Source of the DNA: Pseudoalteromonas luteoviolacea | GTDB taxonomy: Bacteria; Pseudomonadota; Gammaproteobacteria; Enterobacterales; Alteromonadaceae | Assembly: GCF_001750165.1 (NCBI RefSeq) | Contig: NZ_CP015411.1 | Coordinates: 2,322,001-2,386,000 of the forward strand | DNA length: 64,000 nucleotides | Reading direction: 5' to 3' | Part shown: positions 17,484 through 26,061 of the stretch, piece by piece | How positions within the stretch are numbered: position 1 is the first letter of the stretch | How the letters are laid out: each line of letters starts with the position of its first letter | Translations under genes and position numbers: made by a program | The notes under the pieces: model-generated | What the model was told of the DNA's origin: nothing | Database searches by the model: none | The model's input: only the letters and a program-made list of their open reading frames with translations

Positions 17484-18422
17484 ATGATTGATGTTGAAAC
17501 GTTAGACCAAATCCCCTTTAATAATTTTGAAGAAGCGAGTCGAAGTACGCTTAGATATCTTAAAAAAAGATATGGGTATGGTATCTGGATGATGACCAGA
17601 AAGCACGAGCAAGAGTGGATCATCTTGCACGTAGATGGTGACAAATATCAGATACAGGAATTAACAACGTTAGTATGGTCTGACTCCCTTTGTAGTCGAA
17701 TGGTAAAAGGACAAGGGCCTCGTTGGGCTGGTATTGTTGAAGATGTTGAGGCGTATAAGACGGCACCGATTTTTCATGCGCAAAACATACAGTCTTATGT
17801 TGGGATACCAATTTTATATGCCAATGGAGAGCTGTTTGGTACTTTGTGTGCGATCGATACTGAACCTGTATTCAATCAACCTGCAGAAGCCCCTCAAACG
17901 GTTGAATTGATCTCCAAGCTTTTATCTAGTTTGCTACAGGTTGAATTACGAACAGTATTGGCATCTAGGCAACAGGTTGGGCATTTACCTAAACAGCTTA
18001 CTGACAGCGCAACAGGGTTTTTAAATCGCTTAGGCTGGTCTCTGTATATAGAAAAAGAAGAAAGTGACATACGAGCCATAGGCACACCTGTCTATATCAT
18101 TGCGCTAGACATCATTGGGGCTGGCAAAGATGGTATTGTGGAACAAAAAGATATTCCGTTACTGGTTTCAATTATTCAAACAAATTTAAGTAACTACGGC
18201 TTTATTGCTAGGTTGGGAGAAAATATCTTTACTCTACTTGTCGCTGATAAAACACAAGAGCAGTTCGATAAGCTTGTTCATAGTTTCGCGCAAGATATGA
18301 CAGACTCACACATCAAATTTTCTATTGGTATACAAAAACACCCTTATTCAGCATCTTTGGAATCCACTGTGGTGAGTGCTATCAAGAATGTGGCCAAATA
18401 TGAAAAATTAAAAGGAGAATAA
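17484..18422 (+). CDS. GAF-domain protein with degenerate GGDEF domain
   Basis: The 312-residue protein starts at ATG 17484 after GGGTAGG; an upstream TTG at 17472 is less likely. Residues about 15-160 form a GAF sensory domain (VGIPILYANGELFGTLCAID). The second half has the GGDEF fold (TGFLNRLGW, ARLGENIF, SIGIQ), but the signature GGDEF is replaced by LGENI, removing the metal- and substrate-binding residues. It cannot be a normal diguanylate cyclase and may be a c-di-GMP/GTP-sensing or purely structural partner. It follows the hybrid kinase by 12 bp and precedes the next gene by 1 bp. Confidence 0.85.
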   Translation: MIDVETLDQIPFNNFEEASRSTLRYLKKRYGYGIWMMTRKHEQEWIILHVDGDKYQIQELTTLVWSDSLCSRMVKGQGPRWAGIVEDVEAYKTAPIFHAQNIQSYVGIPILYANGELFGTLCAIDTEPVFNQPAEAPQTVELISKLLSSLLQVELRTVLASRQQVGHLPKQLTDSATGFLNRLGWSLYIEKEESDIRAIGTPVYIIALDIIGAGKDGIVEQKDIPLLVSIIQTNLSNYGFIARLGENIFTLLVADKTQEQFDKLVHSFAQDMTDSHIKFSIGIQKHPYSASLESTVVSAIKNVAKYEKLKGE

Positions 18423-18423
18423 T

Positions 18424-19572
18424 ATGAAAATCCTAAGGACGACATTGCTCTTGTTACACCAATCGACAGAAGTTGTTGATATGCTTGCCCCTATTTTAAA
18501 TAGTCTGTTTGAAACTGTGCACTTTGCACATATTGAAAAAGAAGAAGCCAAGTTAATCGGCATCCTTGAGCAAGAGCATAAAAGCCTCATTTTTGCACAT
18601 GCATTTGAATCACCAAAAGATGCGCTCAACTCTATTAATAAACTTAAGAAATTAGATGTGTTTCAAGCTGTAGTGAAGTGCCCAAATTTCGATATTTTGT
18701 TTTGTGATAAAGTGCAAAGAGAAAATGCTTTTAAATTATGTGAAAAAGAGGTGTTTTATACATATGAAACGTTCAAGCCGATATATGACATTAACAAGAT
18801 AAAGCTGACCCTTATTAGATTATCACAGCACTTAGAGTCACAGGTTGATTTGTTAGAAGTTGAGTCTGAGAATAAAGAAATGGGAGACAATATAAAATCA
18901 AGCATCGAATCAATAGAAGCGTTACAACAAAACGTTGCTAAACAAGCTGGTGAAAGTGCGAAAGAATTCGAGCATATCACGTCTCCTTTAGATACATTAC
19001 TTGCCCATGTTCCTCCTGCGGAGTGGGAAAAAGCGTTCACCCGCATTGTCAGGGCCTTACCCGAATCTGTTCAGCGTTCATCTGTTGACTCTTTTTCATT
19101 GCAAGCAGTGAGAGATCACCTTGAGCACTATAAAAATAATAGTGTTCAGATGCTTAATGCGTTAGCTGAGTCTTTGGATTGTGCAAAACCACAACTGGTA
19201 TCTAAAAAAACAACGGTGATTGTTGCTGACGATCAGCCTGTTATTCAAAAAATCATATCAAATATTCTCGAGCGCAGAGGGTTTAAAGTTGAGCTTGCTA
19301 ACAATGGCGTAGAAGCAGTCATGAAAGCGAAGGTTATGGAGCCCAGTTTAATTTTACTGGATATCGATATGCCTATTATGGATGGTTTCGCTGCCTTACA
19401 AGCAATTAAAGAAGTGGATGGGGTAAAAAATGTGCCAGTGATGATGCTGACGAGCCACTCAGATAAGGAAATGATCCAGTCTTGTATCCAACACGGTGCG
19501 GTCGATTATGTCGTAAAGCCGACTTCTGCCAAAATACTACTTGGCAAAATCCTTAAAGTGATAAACTTATGA
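18424..19572 (+). CDS. Response regulator with novel N-terminal region and C-terminal receiver
   Basis: The 382-residue protein begins 1 bp after the previous stop. Residues 1-255 match no domain I recognise; they are helical and include a stretch of coiled-coil character (ESENKEMGDNIKSSIESIEAL). Residues about 258-380 are a complete receiver: IVADDQPVIQ, phospho-acceptor Asp313 (LLDIDMPIMDGF), MLTSHSD and VVKPTS. A receiver at the C-terminus is unusual for a response regulator and suggests it regulates, or is regulated by, the N-terminal part as an adaptor. It ends the signalling operon. Confidence 0.85.
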   Translation: MKILRTTLLLLHQSTEVVDMLAPILNSLFETVHFAHIEKEEAKLIGILEQEHKSLIFAHAFESPKDALNSINKLKKLDVFQAVVKCPNFDILFCDKVQRENAFKLCEKEVFYTYETFKPIYDINKIKLTLIRLSQHLESQVDLLEVESENKEMGDNIKSSIESIEALQQNVAKQAGESAKEFEHITSPLDTLLAHVPPAEWEKAFTRIVRALPESVQRSSVDSFSLQAVRDHLEHYKNNSVQMLNALAESLDCAKPQLVSKKTTVIVADDQPVIQKIISNILERRGFKVELANNGVEAVMKAKVMEPSLILLDIDMPIMDGFAALQAIKEVDGVKNVPVMMLTSHSDKEMIQSCIQHGAVDYVVKPTSAKILLGKILKVINL

Positions 19573-19678
19573 TTAAATGCCGCTTTTTAAAATTCATGTA
19601 ATTGCTATAAATATAAAGGCGGCGCGACACAAAAGCGACTTACTGTGCCCTTAAAGATTATTAATGCAAGGGATATGA

Positions 19679-20152
19679 GTGAAAGCACTTTTTTTATTCA
19701 GTATTTTATTTATCGAGGCTTGCATGCCAAGCAATGTCTACGATGCACCTAAAACGATGGACTTGATAGCCAAAACAGAAGCAGCCGCACCAAACTCTAT
19801 TTATGGCGTATATCGTTTTAAAGTTAAGTCTGCCGCAAGGCGAGGAAATGTTGTATTTTTAAATACTGAAGATGATTATCGTGATAGGCGCAGTGTTGCA
19901 ATCGTACTGGATTTAGAGGAAATAAAACAGCTTACTGAACTGCATGGACAAAGCCCAGAAGTGTTCTTTTTGGATAAACAAGTAGAAGTTGTTGGCGAGG
20001 CGTATAGAGCAAAAGTTAATCTTTATTGCCTACCGGGCGTTAAACCAACAGAGTACTATTACCAAACATGGATATCAGTACAACATTATGATTTTATTAA
20101 AGTAATAAACGAGATAGAAGAGGTGACTCAAACCGAGTTTAAGTCACCATAA
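19679..20152 (+). CDS. Hypothetical small lipoprotein
   Basis: A 157-residue protein with a GTG start 8 nt after AAGGG. A short hydrophobic N-terminus ends in IEAC, a plausible but not ideal lipobox, so it may be anchored to a membrane. The rest (VYRFKVKSAARRGNVVFLNT, DYRDRRSVAIVLD) reads like a small beta-barrel of OB type. I do not recognise a family. It converges on the CvfB-like gene with only 3 bp between stops. Confidence 0.65.
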   Translation: MKALFLFSILFIEACMPSNVYDAPKTMDLIAKTEAAAPNSIYGVYRFKVKSAARRGNVVFLNTEDDYRDRRSVAIVLDLEEIKQLTELHGQSPEVFFLDKQVEVVGEAYRAKVNLYCLPGVKPTEYYYQTWISVQHYDFIKVINEIEEVTQTEFKSP

Positions 20153-20155
20153 AGA

Positions 20156-20983
20156 CTATTTTCGAAGTGAAATAGAGTTCGCTTCGATATCAATCTTGCC
20201 TTGCTTGAATAAGCCACCAATGGCTTTTTTAAAGTTAGCTTTACTGGTTGAGAAAGCTTGCTTGATAAGCTGAGGGTCTGACTTGTCACCTAAAGGTAAA
20301 AAGCCGTTGTTTTCTTCTAGCTTGGCAAGAATTTGCTCACCAAGGCCTGAAATCTTTTCGATCCCCGGCTTTTCAAGTAATACATCAATTTTGTCGCCTT
20401 CGCGTACTTGCTTAATAAAGCCTTTCATACGCTGGCCGATGTACATACGCTTAAATACCGTATTAAAGAACACCATGCCAAAGTGCGTTTCATTAATAAC
20501 CACCTTATAGCCAAGATCTGTTTTAGCAGCCACGATTAAATCGACTTCTTGGTTTTTCTCGTAATTCGCTGGTGTTTTATTAACAAACTTATTGAGGTTA
20601 CTTGAAGCGCACAAACGCTTGCTGGCATTGTCCAAATAAAGCTTTACAAGGTAGCTATAGCCTTCACGCATTTTTGGCTTTTGCTCGTTGTATGGCGCAA
20701 GTACATCTTTTGCAATACCCAAGTCCATAAATGCACCAACTTTGTTGATTTGCTTGACACGAAGTAAGGCAAATTCACCGACTTGTGCGATAGGATCTTT
20801 GGTAGTTGCACAGGCATGACCTTGGTTATCTGAGTAAATAAAGACTTCGACGTTATCGCCTTCTTCTAAATATTCAGGTTTTTCATCCAAAGGTAAAAAT
20901 ACATCACCCAGTTCTTTACCGTCGAGGTATGCGCCTTCTGCACAGATCTCTTCAATCATTAAAAATTGCTTAGTTCCTAGCAT
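20156..20983 (-). CDS. CvfB-like S1-domain RNA-binding protein
   Basis: The 275-residue protein is built of S1/OB-type beta-barrels followed by a C-terminal winged-helix segment (LIKQAFSTSKANFKKAIGGLFKQGKI). The GDVFLPLDEKP, VGEFALLRVKQINKVGAFMDLGI and LGYKVVINETHFGMVF stretches match the CvfB/YitL family of RNA-binding regulators. The catalytic role is none known; Staphylococcus CvfB affects RNA turnover and virulence gene expression. Its start lies 3 bp after the DEAD-box helicase stop, so the two RNA-related genes form one transcript. Confidence 0.88.
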   Translation of the reverse strand: MLGTKQFLMIEEICAEGAYLDGKELGDVFLPLDEKPEYLEEGDNVEVFIYSDNQGHACATTKDPIAQVGEFALLRVKQINKVGAFMDLGIAKDVLAPYNEQKPKMREGYSYLVKLYLDNASKRLCASSNLNKFVNKTPANYEKNQEVDLIVAAKTDLGYKVVINETHFGMVFFNTVFKRMYIGQRMKGFIKQVREGDKIDVLLEKPGIEKISGLGEQILAKLEENNGFLPLGDKSDPQLIKQAFSTSKANFKKAIGGLFKQGKIDIEANSISLRK

Positions 20984-20986
20984 GGT

Positions 20987-22315
20987 TTATTCCTCAGTTG
21001 GCTTTGGTTTTCTGCGAAGTGGTGCATGACCATCCACATCAAATGGTGCTGCAATCGGCTTTTTCGGTGCTTTAGGCTTTTTAGTAAACTTACGTTTTTG
21101 TTCTGGCTTGTTCGCTTTTTGCGGCTTCTTACCTTTATAAGCTGGCTTTTTCGGCTTTTCTTTAAAGCCTTTAAATTTACCTTCTAAACCTTCTACTGTG
21201 TGGAAAGTCAGTTCTTCTTTTAAGTACTGTGCAATTGCTTTATAGCTCTTCCAATCTTTTGGACCAACCAGTGATGCTGCAGTGCCTTTGAACCCTGCAC
21301 GTCCAGTACGACCGATACGGTGAACGTATTCTTCCGCTTGCTTTGGCAAGTCAAAGTTGATTACGTGTGTCACGTTTAATAGGTCAAGACCACGTGAAGC
21401 GACATCGGTAGTCACTAACACTTTATAAATGCCACGGCTAAATGCATCCATGATATCTAGGCGCTTGTTTTGCGCTAAATCTCCTGCAAGGCCAATTGCT
21501 TTGATGTCCATCTCATTTAACAGCTCACTTAAACGCGTAGTGTCTTGGCGAGTCGCGGTAAAGATGATGCACTGGCCAACTTCGTCTTGTTGTACAAAGT
21601 GCTTAAGTAGTGCTTCTTTGTGATCAAGGTGGTCTGCGAAATACAACGCTTGTTGAATGTCACCGTGTTTTTCGTTACTGCCACTTAATAAAATCTTTTT
21701 TGGAGACTTTAAAAGTGCTTTGGCGGTAATCTCAACTTGCGCGTGCTCTAAGGTCGCTGAGAACAACATAGTTTGACGAAGGCGGTGGTCAGCTTGGCTG
21801 TTAATCGCATTAAGCTGCTTGTCAAAGCCCAAATCAAGCATTCGGTCTGCTTCATCAAAAATAAGTAGCTCAAGGCCAGACAAGCGCAGAGATTGCTGCT
21901 CTAGGTGGTCAGTAATACGACCCGGTGTACCAATCACAAAGTGCGGGTTTTTACGTAGCGCTTTAACCTGATCATTAAAGTTCTCGCCACCGAGTACCTT
22001 AGTGGCTGTCATCGCAGTACCTGCGATTAATAGACGGCACTGTGAAAATACTTGGTTAGCAAGCTCTCGGGTAGGGGCAACAATGAGTACACGTGGGTCG
22101 CGTTTACTCAGCGCTTTTTGTTTCATTACACGCTGAACAGCAGGTAATAAAAACGCCAAGGTCTTTCCTGAACCGGTTTTTGACTGGGCAAAAACATCGT
22201 GGCCTGCAAGTGCGGTAGGGATAGCATGAGCTTGGATCTCTGTTGGCTCATTAATTCCTTGATGTTGTAATTGCTTCTCAAAGCGTAGGTCAAGGCCGAG
22301 TTCGGAAAATCTCAA
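20987..22315 (-). CDS. DEAD-box ATP-dependent RNA helicase
   Basis: An approximately 442-residue helicase. Motifs are in order: AQSKTGSGKT (Walker A), PTRELA, GTPGR, DEAD, SAT, then in the second RecA fold TDVASRGLD and HRIGRTGRAG. The C-terminus is a basic lysine/proline-rich tail (KEKPKKPAYKGKK, KPKAPKKPIA) for non-specific RNA contact. The most likely start is TTG at 22315 (MRFSELGL), with GGAG 9 nt upstream; a longer frame from TTG 22330 would place the Shine-Dalgarno inside the gene. It resembles RhlE/SrmB-type helicases that assist ribosome assembly or cold adaptation, but I cannot assign the subgroup firmly. Confidence 0.9.
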   Translation of the reverse strand: MRFSELGLDLRFEKQLQHQGINEPTEIQAHAIPTALAGHDVFAQSKTGSGKTLAFLLPAVQRVMKQKALSKRDPRVLIVAPTRELANQVFSQCRLLIAGTAMTATKVLGGENFNDQVKALRKNPHFVIGTPGRITDHLEQQSLRLSGLELLIFDEADRMLDLGFDKQLNAINSQADHRLRQTMLFSATLEHAQVEITAKALLKSPKKILLSGSNEKHGDIQQALYFADHLDHKEALLKHFVQQDEVGQCIIFTATRQDTTRLSELLNEMDIKAIGLAGDLAQNKRLDIMDAFSRGIYKVLVTTDVASRGLDLLNVTHVINFDLPKQAEEYVHRIGRTGRAGFKGTAASLVGPKDWKSYKAIAQYLKEELTFHTVEGLEGKFKGFKEKPKKPAYKGKKPQKANKPEQKRKFTKKPKAPKKPIAAPFDVDGHAPLRRKPKPTEE

Positions 22316-22580
22316 AGTTACTTTCTCCAATCATTATTCTAAAAAACGCGCCATTATAGCAAAGTGCCAGACAAAGGCACTATATAAATATAGGGTTAAA
22401 ACTGTTTTTGCTTTTGTTTTAATCACTTGGAACAAAATCTCAGCACTTGATTCTGCGTGTTTTGCATTTGTTTCATAAATCCGTAAAATACACGCCTCAG
22501 CGCCGGATTTACGATTCGGTTTGTGCCTACGCGTCGTGTTTAAGTGTAGGTTGTTTTAAAGCTTATAAAAGAGAATTATT

Positions 22581-23567
22581 ATGACTAAACCTTATGTTGT
22601 TTGTGCAATGTATAAGTTCGTTTCATTGCCTAACTTTGAGCAGATCCGCCAACCTTTATTGCAAGTAATGGAAGAAAATGAAGTGCGTGGTACGCTACTT
22701 CTAGCAGAAGAAGGTATTAACGGTACCGTTGCTGCGCAGCGTGAAGGCATTGATGCATTACTAGCATGGCTAGACAAACAACCAGGTTTAGACAACATCG
22801 TTTACAAAGAGTCTTTCGACGAAACATGTCCGTTCTACCGGACTAAAGTGAAGTTGAAAAAAGAGATCGTGACCATGGGTGTACACGGTATCGACCCGAA
22901 AAAAGTGGTAGGTACTTATGTTAAGCCTGAAGATTGGAATGCACTTATCTCAGACCCAGAAGTAGTACTTGTTGATACACGTAACGATTACGAAATTGAA
23001 ATCGGCACGTTCAAAAATGCGGTTGACCCAAAAACTAAAACTTTCCGTGAATTCCCAGAATGGGCAGAAAAAAACCTAGATCCTAAGAAAAACAAAAAAG
23101 TAGCCATGTTCTGTACTGGTGGTATTCGCTGCGAAAAATCAACTGCTTACATGAAAGAGCAGGGTTTTGAAGAGGTTTATCACCTAGAAGGCGGTATTCT
23201 TAAGTATTTAGAAGACGTGCCAAAAGAAGAGACAATGTGGGAAGGTGAGTGTTTCGTATTTGATAACCGTGTTGCGGTCGACCATGACCTAAACAAAGGC
23301 TCTTACGAGCAATGTCATGCATGTCGTATGCCTATTACTGAAGAAGAAATGCAATTAGAGCAGTATATGGAAGGGGTTTCTTGCCACCACTGCTTCGATA
23401 ATGTGACTGAAGAGCAAAAAGCACGTTTTGCAGAGCGCCAAAAGCAAATGGAACTGGCAAAAGAGCGTGGTGAAGGCCATATCGGTCATGAAGCGCAAGA
23501 AGCACTTCGTCAACGCAAAGAGCAAAAACAAGCGCAAAAAGAAGCGCAGCGTAAGCAATCAGCTTAA
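22581..23567 (+). CDS. trhO: tRNA uridine-34 hydroxylase TrhO (rhodanese family)
   Basis: The 328-residue protein matches TrhO/YceA: N-terminal YceA-type ferredoxin-like fold (AEEGINGTVA), central rhodanese domain with active-site Cys178 in CTGGIRC, and a C-terminal Cys cluster (CHACRMP, CHHC). TrhO catalyses O2-dependent hydroxylation of U34 in tRNA, the first step of 5-methoxyuridine/cmo5U synthesis. The C-terminal tail is rich in Lys, Gln and Glu. It is divergent from the helicase gene, has a good RBS (GAGAATT), and ends at a strong terminator, so it is monocistronic. Confidence 0.95.
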   Translation: MTKPYVVCAMYKFVSLPNFEQIRQPLLQVMEENEVRGTLLLAEEGINGTVAAQREGIDALLAWLDKQPGLDNIVYKESFDETCPFYRTKVKLKKEIVTMGVHGIDPKKVVGTYVKPEDWNALISDPEVVLVDTRNDYEIEIGTFKNAVDPKTKTFREFPEWAEKNLDPKKNKKVAMFCTGGIRCEKSTAYMKEQGFEEVYHLEGGILKYLEDVPKEETMWEGECFVFDNRVAVDHDLNKGSYEQCHACRMPITEEEMQLEQYMEGVSCHHCFDNVTEEQKARFAERQKQMELAKERGEGHIGHEAQEALRQRKEQKQAQKEAQRKQSA

Positions 23568-23602
23568 TTTGCCCTAGCTTTTAAAAAGCAATAACGACTT
23601 TT

Positions 23603-23636
23603 AACGCCCTCGGTCATATGGCCGAGGGCGTTTTTG
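23603..23636 (+). terminator. Strong intrinsic terminator after trhO
   Basis: AACGCCCTCGG (23603-23613) pairs perfectly with CCGAGGGCGTT (23622-23632), followed by a long T-rich tract. Confidence 0.95.
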
Positions 23637-23816
23637 TTTTTTTGAGTCACGATGCTTTTCCCATCCTTGTAAAACCATATAAATTCAATGGGTTAAAAAT
23701 AATCTCTTTTTCCAAAGAATAAACTGAGCATGCTCAATAACATTTGTTGCTGATTTGGGTTCCCCTGACATGTGCGCTTATACTCAAGCAGGATAAGTTT
23801 ATAACGTACAACAATA

Positions 23817-24923
23817 ATGAATGCGCAAACCCAGTCAGAATTAACCATTTCACTGCAAGCTTTTTCAAAGCAAAGCCATCAATTTTGGTCTTTACAGATC
23901 TTAGGCTGGCTCGGTTATACCGTCGTTGTGTTTATCTCGATTATTCATCCACAGTTTGATGACAGTAACTTTAACTTAGCGGGCCAATTATTGAATCTGG
24001 CTGTTGAGGTGGGTTTTGGTTTTATTTTGTCATTTTTACAGTGGTCTATCATTAGGCGCATTGTACATTGGCCACTCAAGCGTACGTTGATAACGAGCTT
24101 TGTCAGCGCGGCTATTTTAGGTCTGGTGTTTAATGTCATTAAACTGGCTTCATACAAAACCATTGTTTACAACCAAGTATGGTATCAAGAACTTAATATG
24201 CTTGAATTCGGTGGCTGGTTTTTGTTCTCTGTTTCTACCATGTTTGTGTGGACAGCGATATTTTTTATTATGCTTTACAACGCGCGTTTGCAAAAAGAGC
24301 ATGAAATGTTGCTTAGAGCCCAAACTGCGGCAAAAGATGCACAGCTGCAAATGTTAAGGTATCAGTTAAATCCACACTTTATGTTTAATACTATGAATGC
24401 CATTTCGACTTTAATCATGAAAAAAGAGAATGATATGGCGCAAGAGATGTTAGACAAACTCTGTGATTTTTTCCGTGCATCACTCCAGCACGACGCAACA
24501 GATGCCAGCCTGCTAGGCAAAGAGTTAGAGCTACTCGAGCTGTATTTGAGTATTGAGAAAGTCCGATTTGGTGAACGTTTGAAGGTTAATTTTGCAATCG
24601 ATGACAAGGCAAAGCAGGCAAAAATTCCCCCGTTGGTTTTACAGCCGATTGTAGAGAACGCAATTAAATATGGCGTTGAAGCGAGAAAGCAACAAAACCG
24701 GATTGATATTCGAGTTACCAAACAAGATGAGCACCTTATGATTTTGGTCGAAAATGACGGTGGAGGCACAGATAAACTCCATGAAAAAGGGTTTGGAATA
24801 GGCTTAAGTAACACCAAAGAGCGCCTAGAAACCTTTTTCAGTACGCCATGTGAGCTCAGTGTCGAGAATGGTATTACAAAAACACGTGTCACATTGATTA
24901 TTCCCTTTGTGATAGCAAAATAA
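23817..24923 (+). CDS. LytS-type sensor histidine kinase (PF06580)
   Basis: The 368-residue protein has about four membrane segments in residues 25-160, a short coiled linker, and then the His_kinase domain signature LRYQLNPHFMFNTMN, where the His is the phospho-acceptor. An HATPase_c domain follows (VENAIKYG, FGIGLSNTKERL). There is no large sensor domain, so the signal is probably detected within the membrane. The LytTR regulator follows after 15 bp as its partner. The pair lies just upstream of the laminarin locus, which it could regulate, though this is positional only. Confidence 0.9.
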   Translation: MNAQTQSELTISLQAFSKQSHQFWSLQILGWLGYTVVVFISIIHPQFDDSNFNLAGQLLNLAVEVGFGFILSFLQWSIIRRIVHWPLKRTLITSFVSAAILGLVFNVIKLASYKTIVYNQVWYQELNMLEFGGWFLFSVSTMFVWTAIFFIMLYNARLQKEHEMLLRAQTAAKDAQLQMLRYQLNPHFMFNTMNAISTLIMKKENDMAQEMLDKLCDFFRASLQHDATDASLLGKELELLELYLSIEKVRFGERLKVNFAIDDKAKQAKIPPLVLQPIVENAIKYGVEARKQQNRIDIRVTKQDEHLMILVENDGGGTDKLHEKGFGIGLSNTKERLETFFSTPCELSVENGITKTRVTLIIPFVIAK

Positions 24924-24938
24924 GAATTGGAAACAAAT

Positions 24939-25781
24939 ATGATTACTGCGGTACTGGTAGATGATGAACCTCTGGCAATAGAAGGTCTAAGGCTTCGACT
25001 TGAGAACATATCTGATATTCAGGTTGTGGGAGAGGGGTTCGACGGTGATGATGCCATTCGGTTGTGTTATGAGCATCAGCCAGATGTGTTGTTTATCGAC
25101 TTAAAGTTGCCAGGCCTCAGTGGCCTTGAAGTAGTTCAAGGGTTGCAGTCAGACACTATGCCATTGGTGGTGTTTGTCAGTGCGTATAGTGACTATGCGA
25201 TTGAAGCATTTGAACTTAATGCGCTGGATTACCTCATGAAGCCAGTGAACCTTGGCAGGCTTAAAAAAACAGTAGACAGGATCCGTGATTCACTTAATGA
25301 ATCAGCTCGGTCTCAAAAGAGTGATGAGAAAGCCAAACTTTTAAAAGCGCTAGGTGAATCATCGGGCTTAAGCATCTCGCGGCTGCAAGAGTGGCTAGAT
25401 AAAGAAAATGCGCCTTTTCCGACAAAACCAAGACACGAATTACTGATCAAGAATCATGATAACGAGCAAGTGTTCTTGTGCGTTGATGACATTATGTGGG
25501 TCGATGCTGCTGGAGATTATATGTGTATTCATACCGACAAAGAAAACTATGTTGTGCGTATCACACTCAAGCGACTCAGTGAAGAGTTAGATAAAGCGAC
25601 GTTCGCACGAATTCATAAATCTACCTTGGTAAATGTGAATTTTGTTAAAAGTTTTACCACACTAAAGAATAATGAATCGATGTTGGATTTAGGGGGAGAT
25701 ATCCGGCTCAAAGTGAGTCGGAATTACAGTGATACATTGAAGTCATTGTTGAAATCTCGCTTGGGAGATACATTTTTATAG
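24939..25781 (+). CDS. LytTR-family DNA-binding response regulator
   Basis: The 280-residue protein starts at ATG 24939 (TTGGAAAC upstream); an in-frame TTG at 24927 is less likely. Receiver: VDDEP, phospho-acceptor Asp54 (LFIDLKLPG), and KPV. A linker precedes the LytTR DNA-binding domain (DDIMWVDAAGDYMCIHT, LKRLSEELDKATFARIHKSTLVNV), which binds direct repeats via beta strands. It is co-transcribed with the LytS-like kinase. A GGTGCAGCTGCACC palindrome and further palindromes lie between it and the GH16 gene. Confidence 0.92.
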   Translation: MITAVLVDDEPLAIEGLRLRLENISDIQVVGEGFDGDDAIRLCYEHQPDVLFIDLKLPGLSGLEVVQGLQSDTMPLVVFVSAYSDYAIEAFELNALDYLMKPVNLGRLKKTVDRIRDSLNESARSQKSDEKAKLLKALGESSGLSISRLQEWLDKENAPFPTKPRHELLIKNHDNEQVFLCVDDIMWVDAAGDYMCIHTDKENYVVRITLKRLSEELDKATFARIHKSTLVNVNFVKSFTTLKNNESMLDLGGDIRLKVSRNYSDTLKSLLKSRLGDTFL

Positions 25782-25830
25782 TCATTATATCTCACATTTC
25801 ATCGTGGAATTGTTTCGTCTTGTCGTGTGC

Positions 25831-25844
25831 GGTGCAGCTGCACC
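25831..25844. promoter_or_regulatory. 14-bp perfect palindrome, possible operator
   Basis: GGTGCAGCTGCACC is a perfect palindrome in the 280-bp gap between the LytTR regulator and the GH16 gene. A related half (GCACCGCG) occurs about 20 bp further on. A protein-binding role is inferred; the binding protein is unknown. Confidence 0.35.
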
Positions 25845-25940
25845 AGCATTGACGCAAAATTGCACCGCGATAGCGCATTTCAATTGTCACATTATTATCT
25901 TTCTATCAATATTTTAACTGCCAAATTTACATTTTTAATT

Positions 25941-25970
25941 TGCATTTAAACTAAATGCATTTGGCCAAAT
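25941..25970. promoter_or_regulatory. Two abutting palindromes upstream of the laminarin genes
   Basis: TGCATTTA-aac-TAAATGCA (25941-25959) is followed at once by ATTTGGCCAAAT (25959-25970), sharing one base. They lie about 90-120 bp before the GH16 start, a usual operator position for polysaccharide-utilisation genes. No promoter boxes could be placed with certainty. Confidence 0.45.
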
Positions 25971-26061
25971 GACAACGATAAATGTGCCAAGGTTCACAGA
26001 GTGATGTTTTTAAATAAGAAAATATCACACATGCACTGTGAGCAAATGTGGAAGCAATGAA

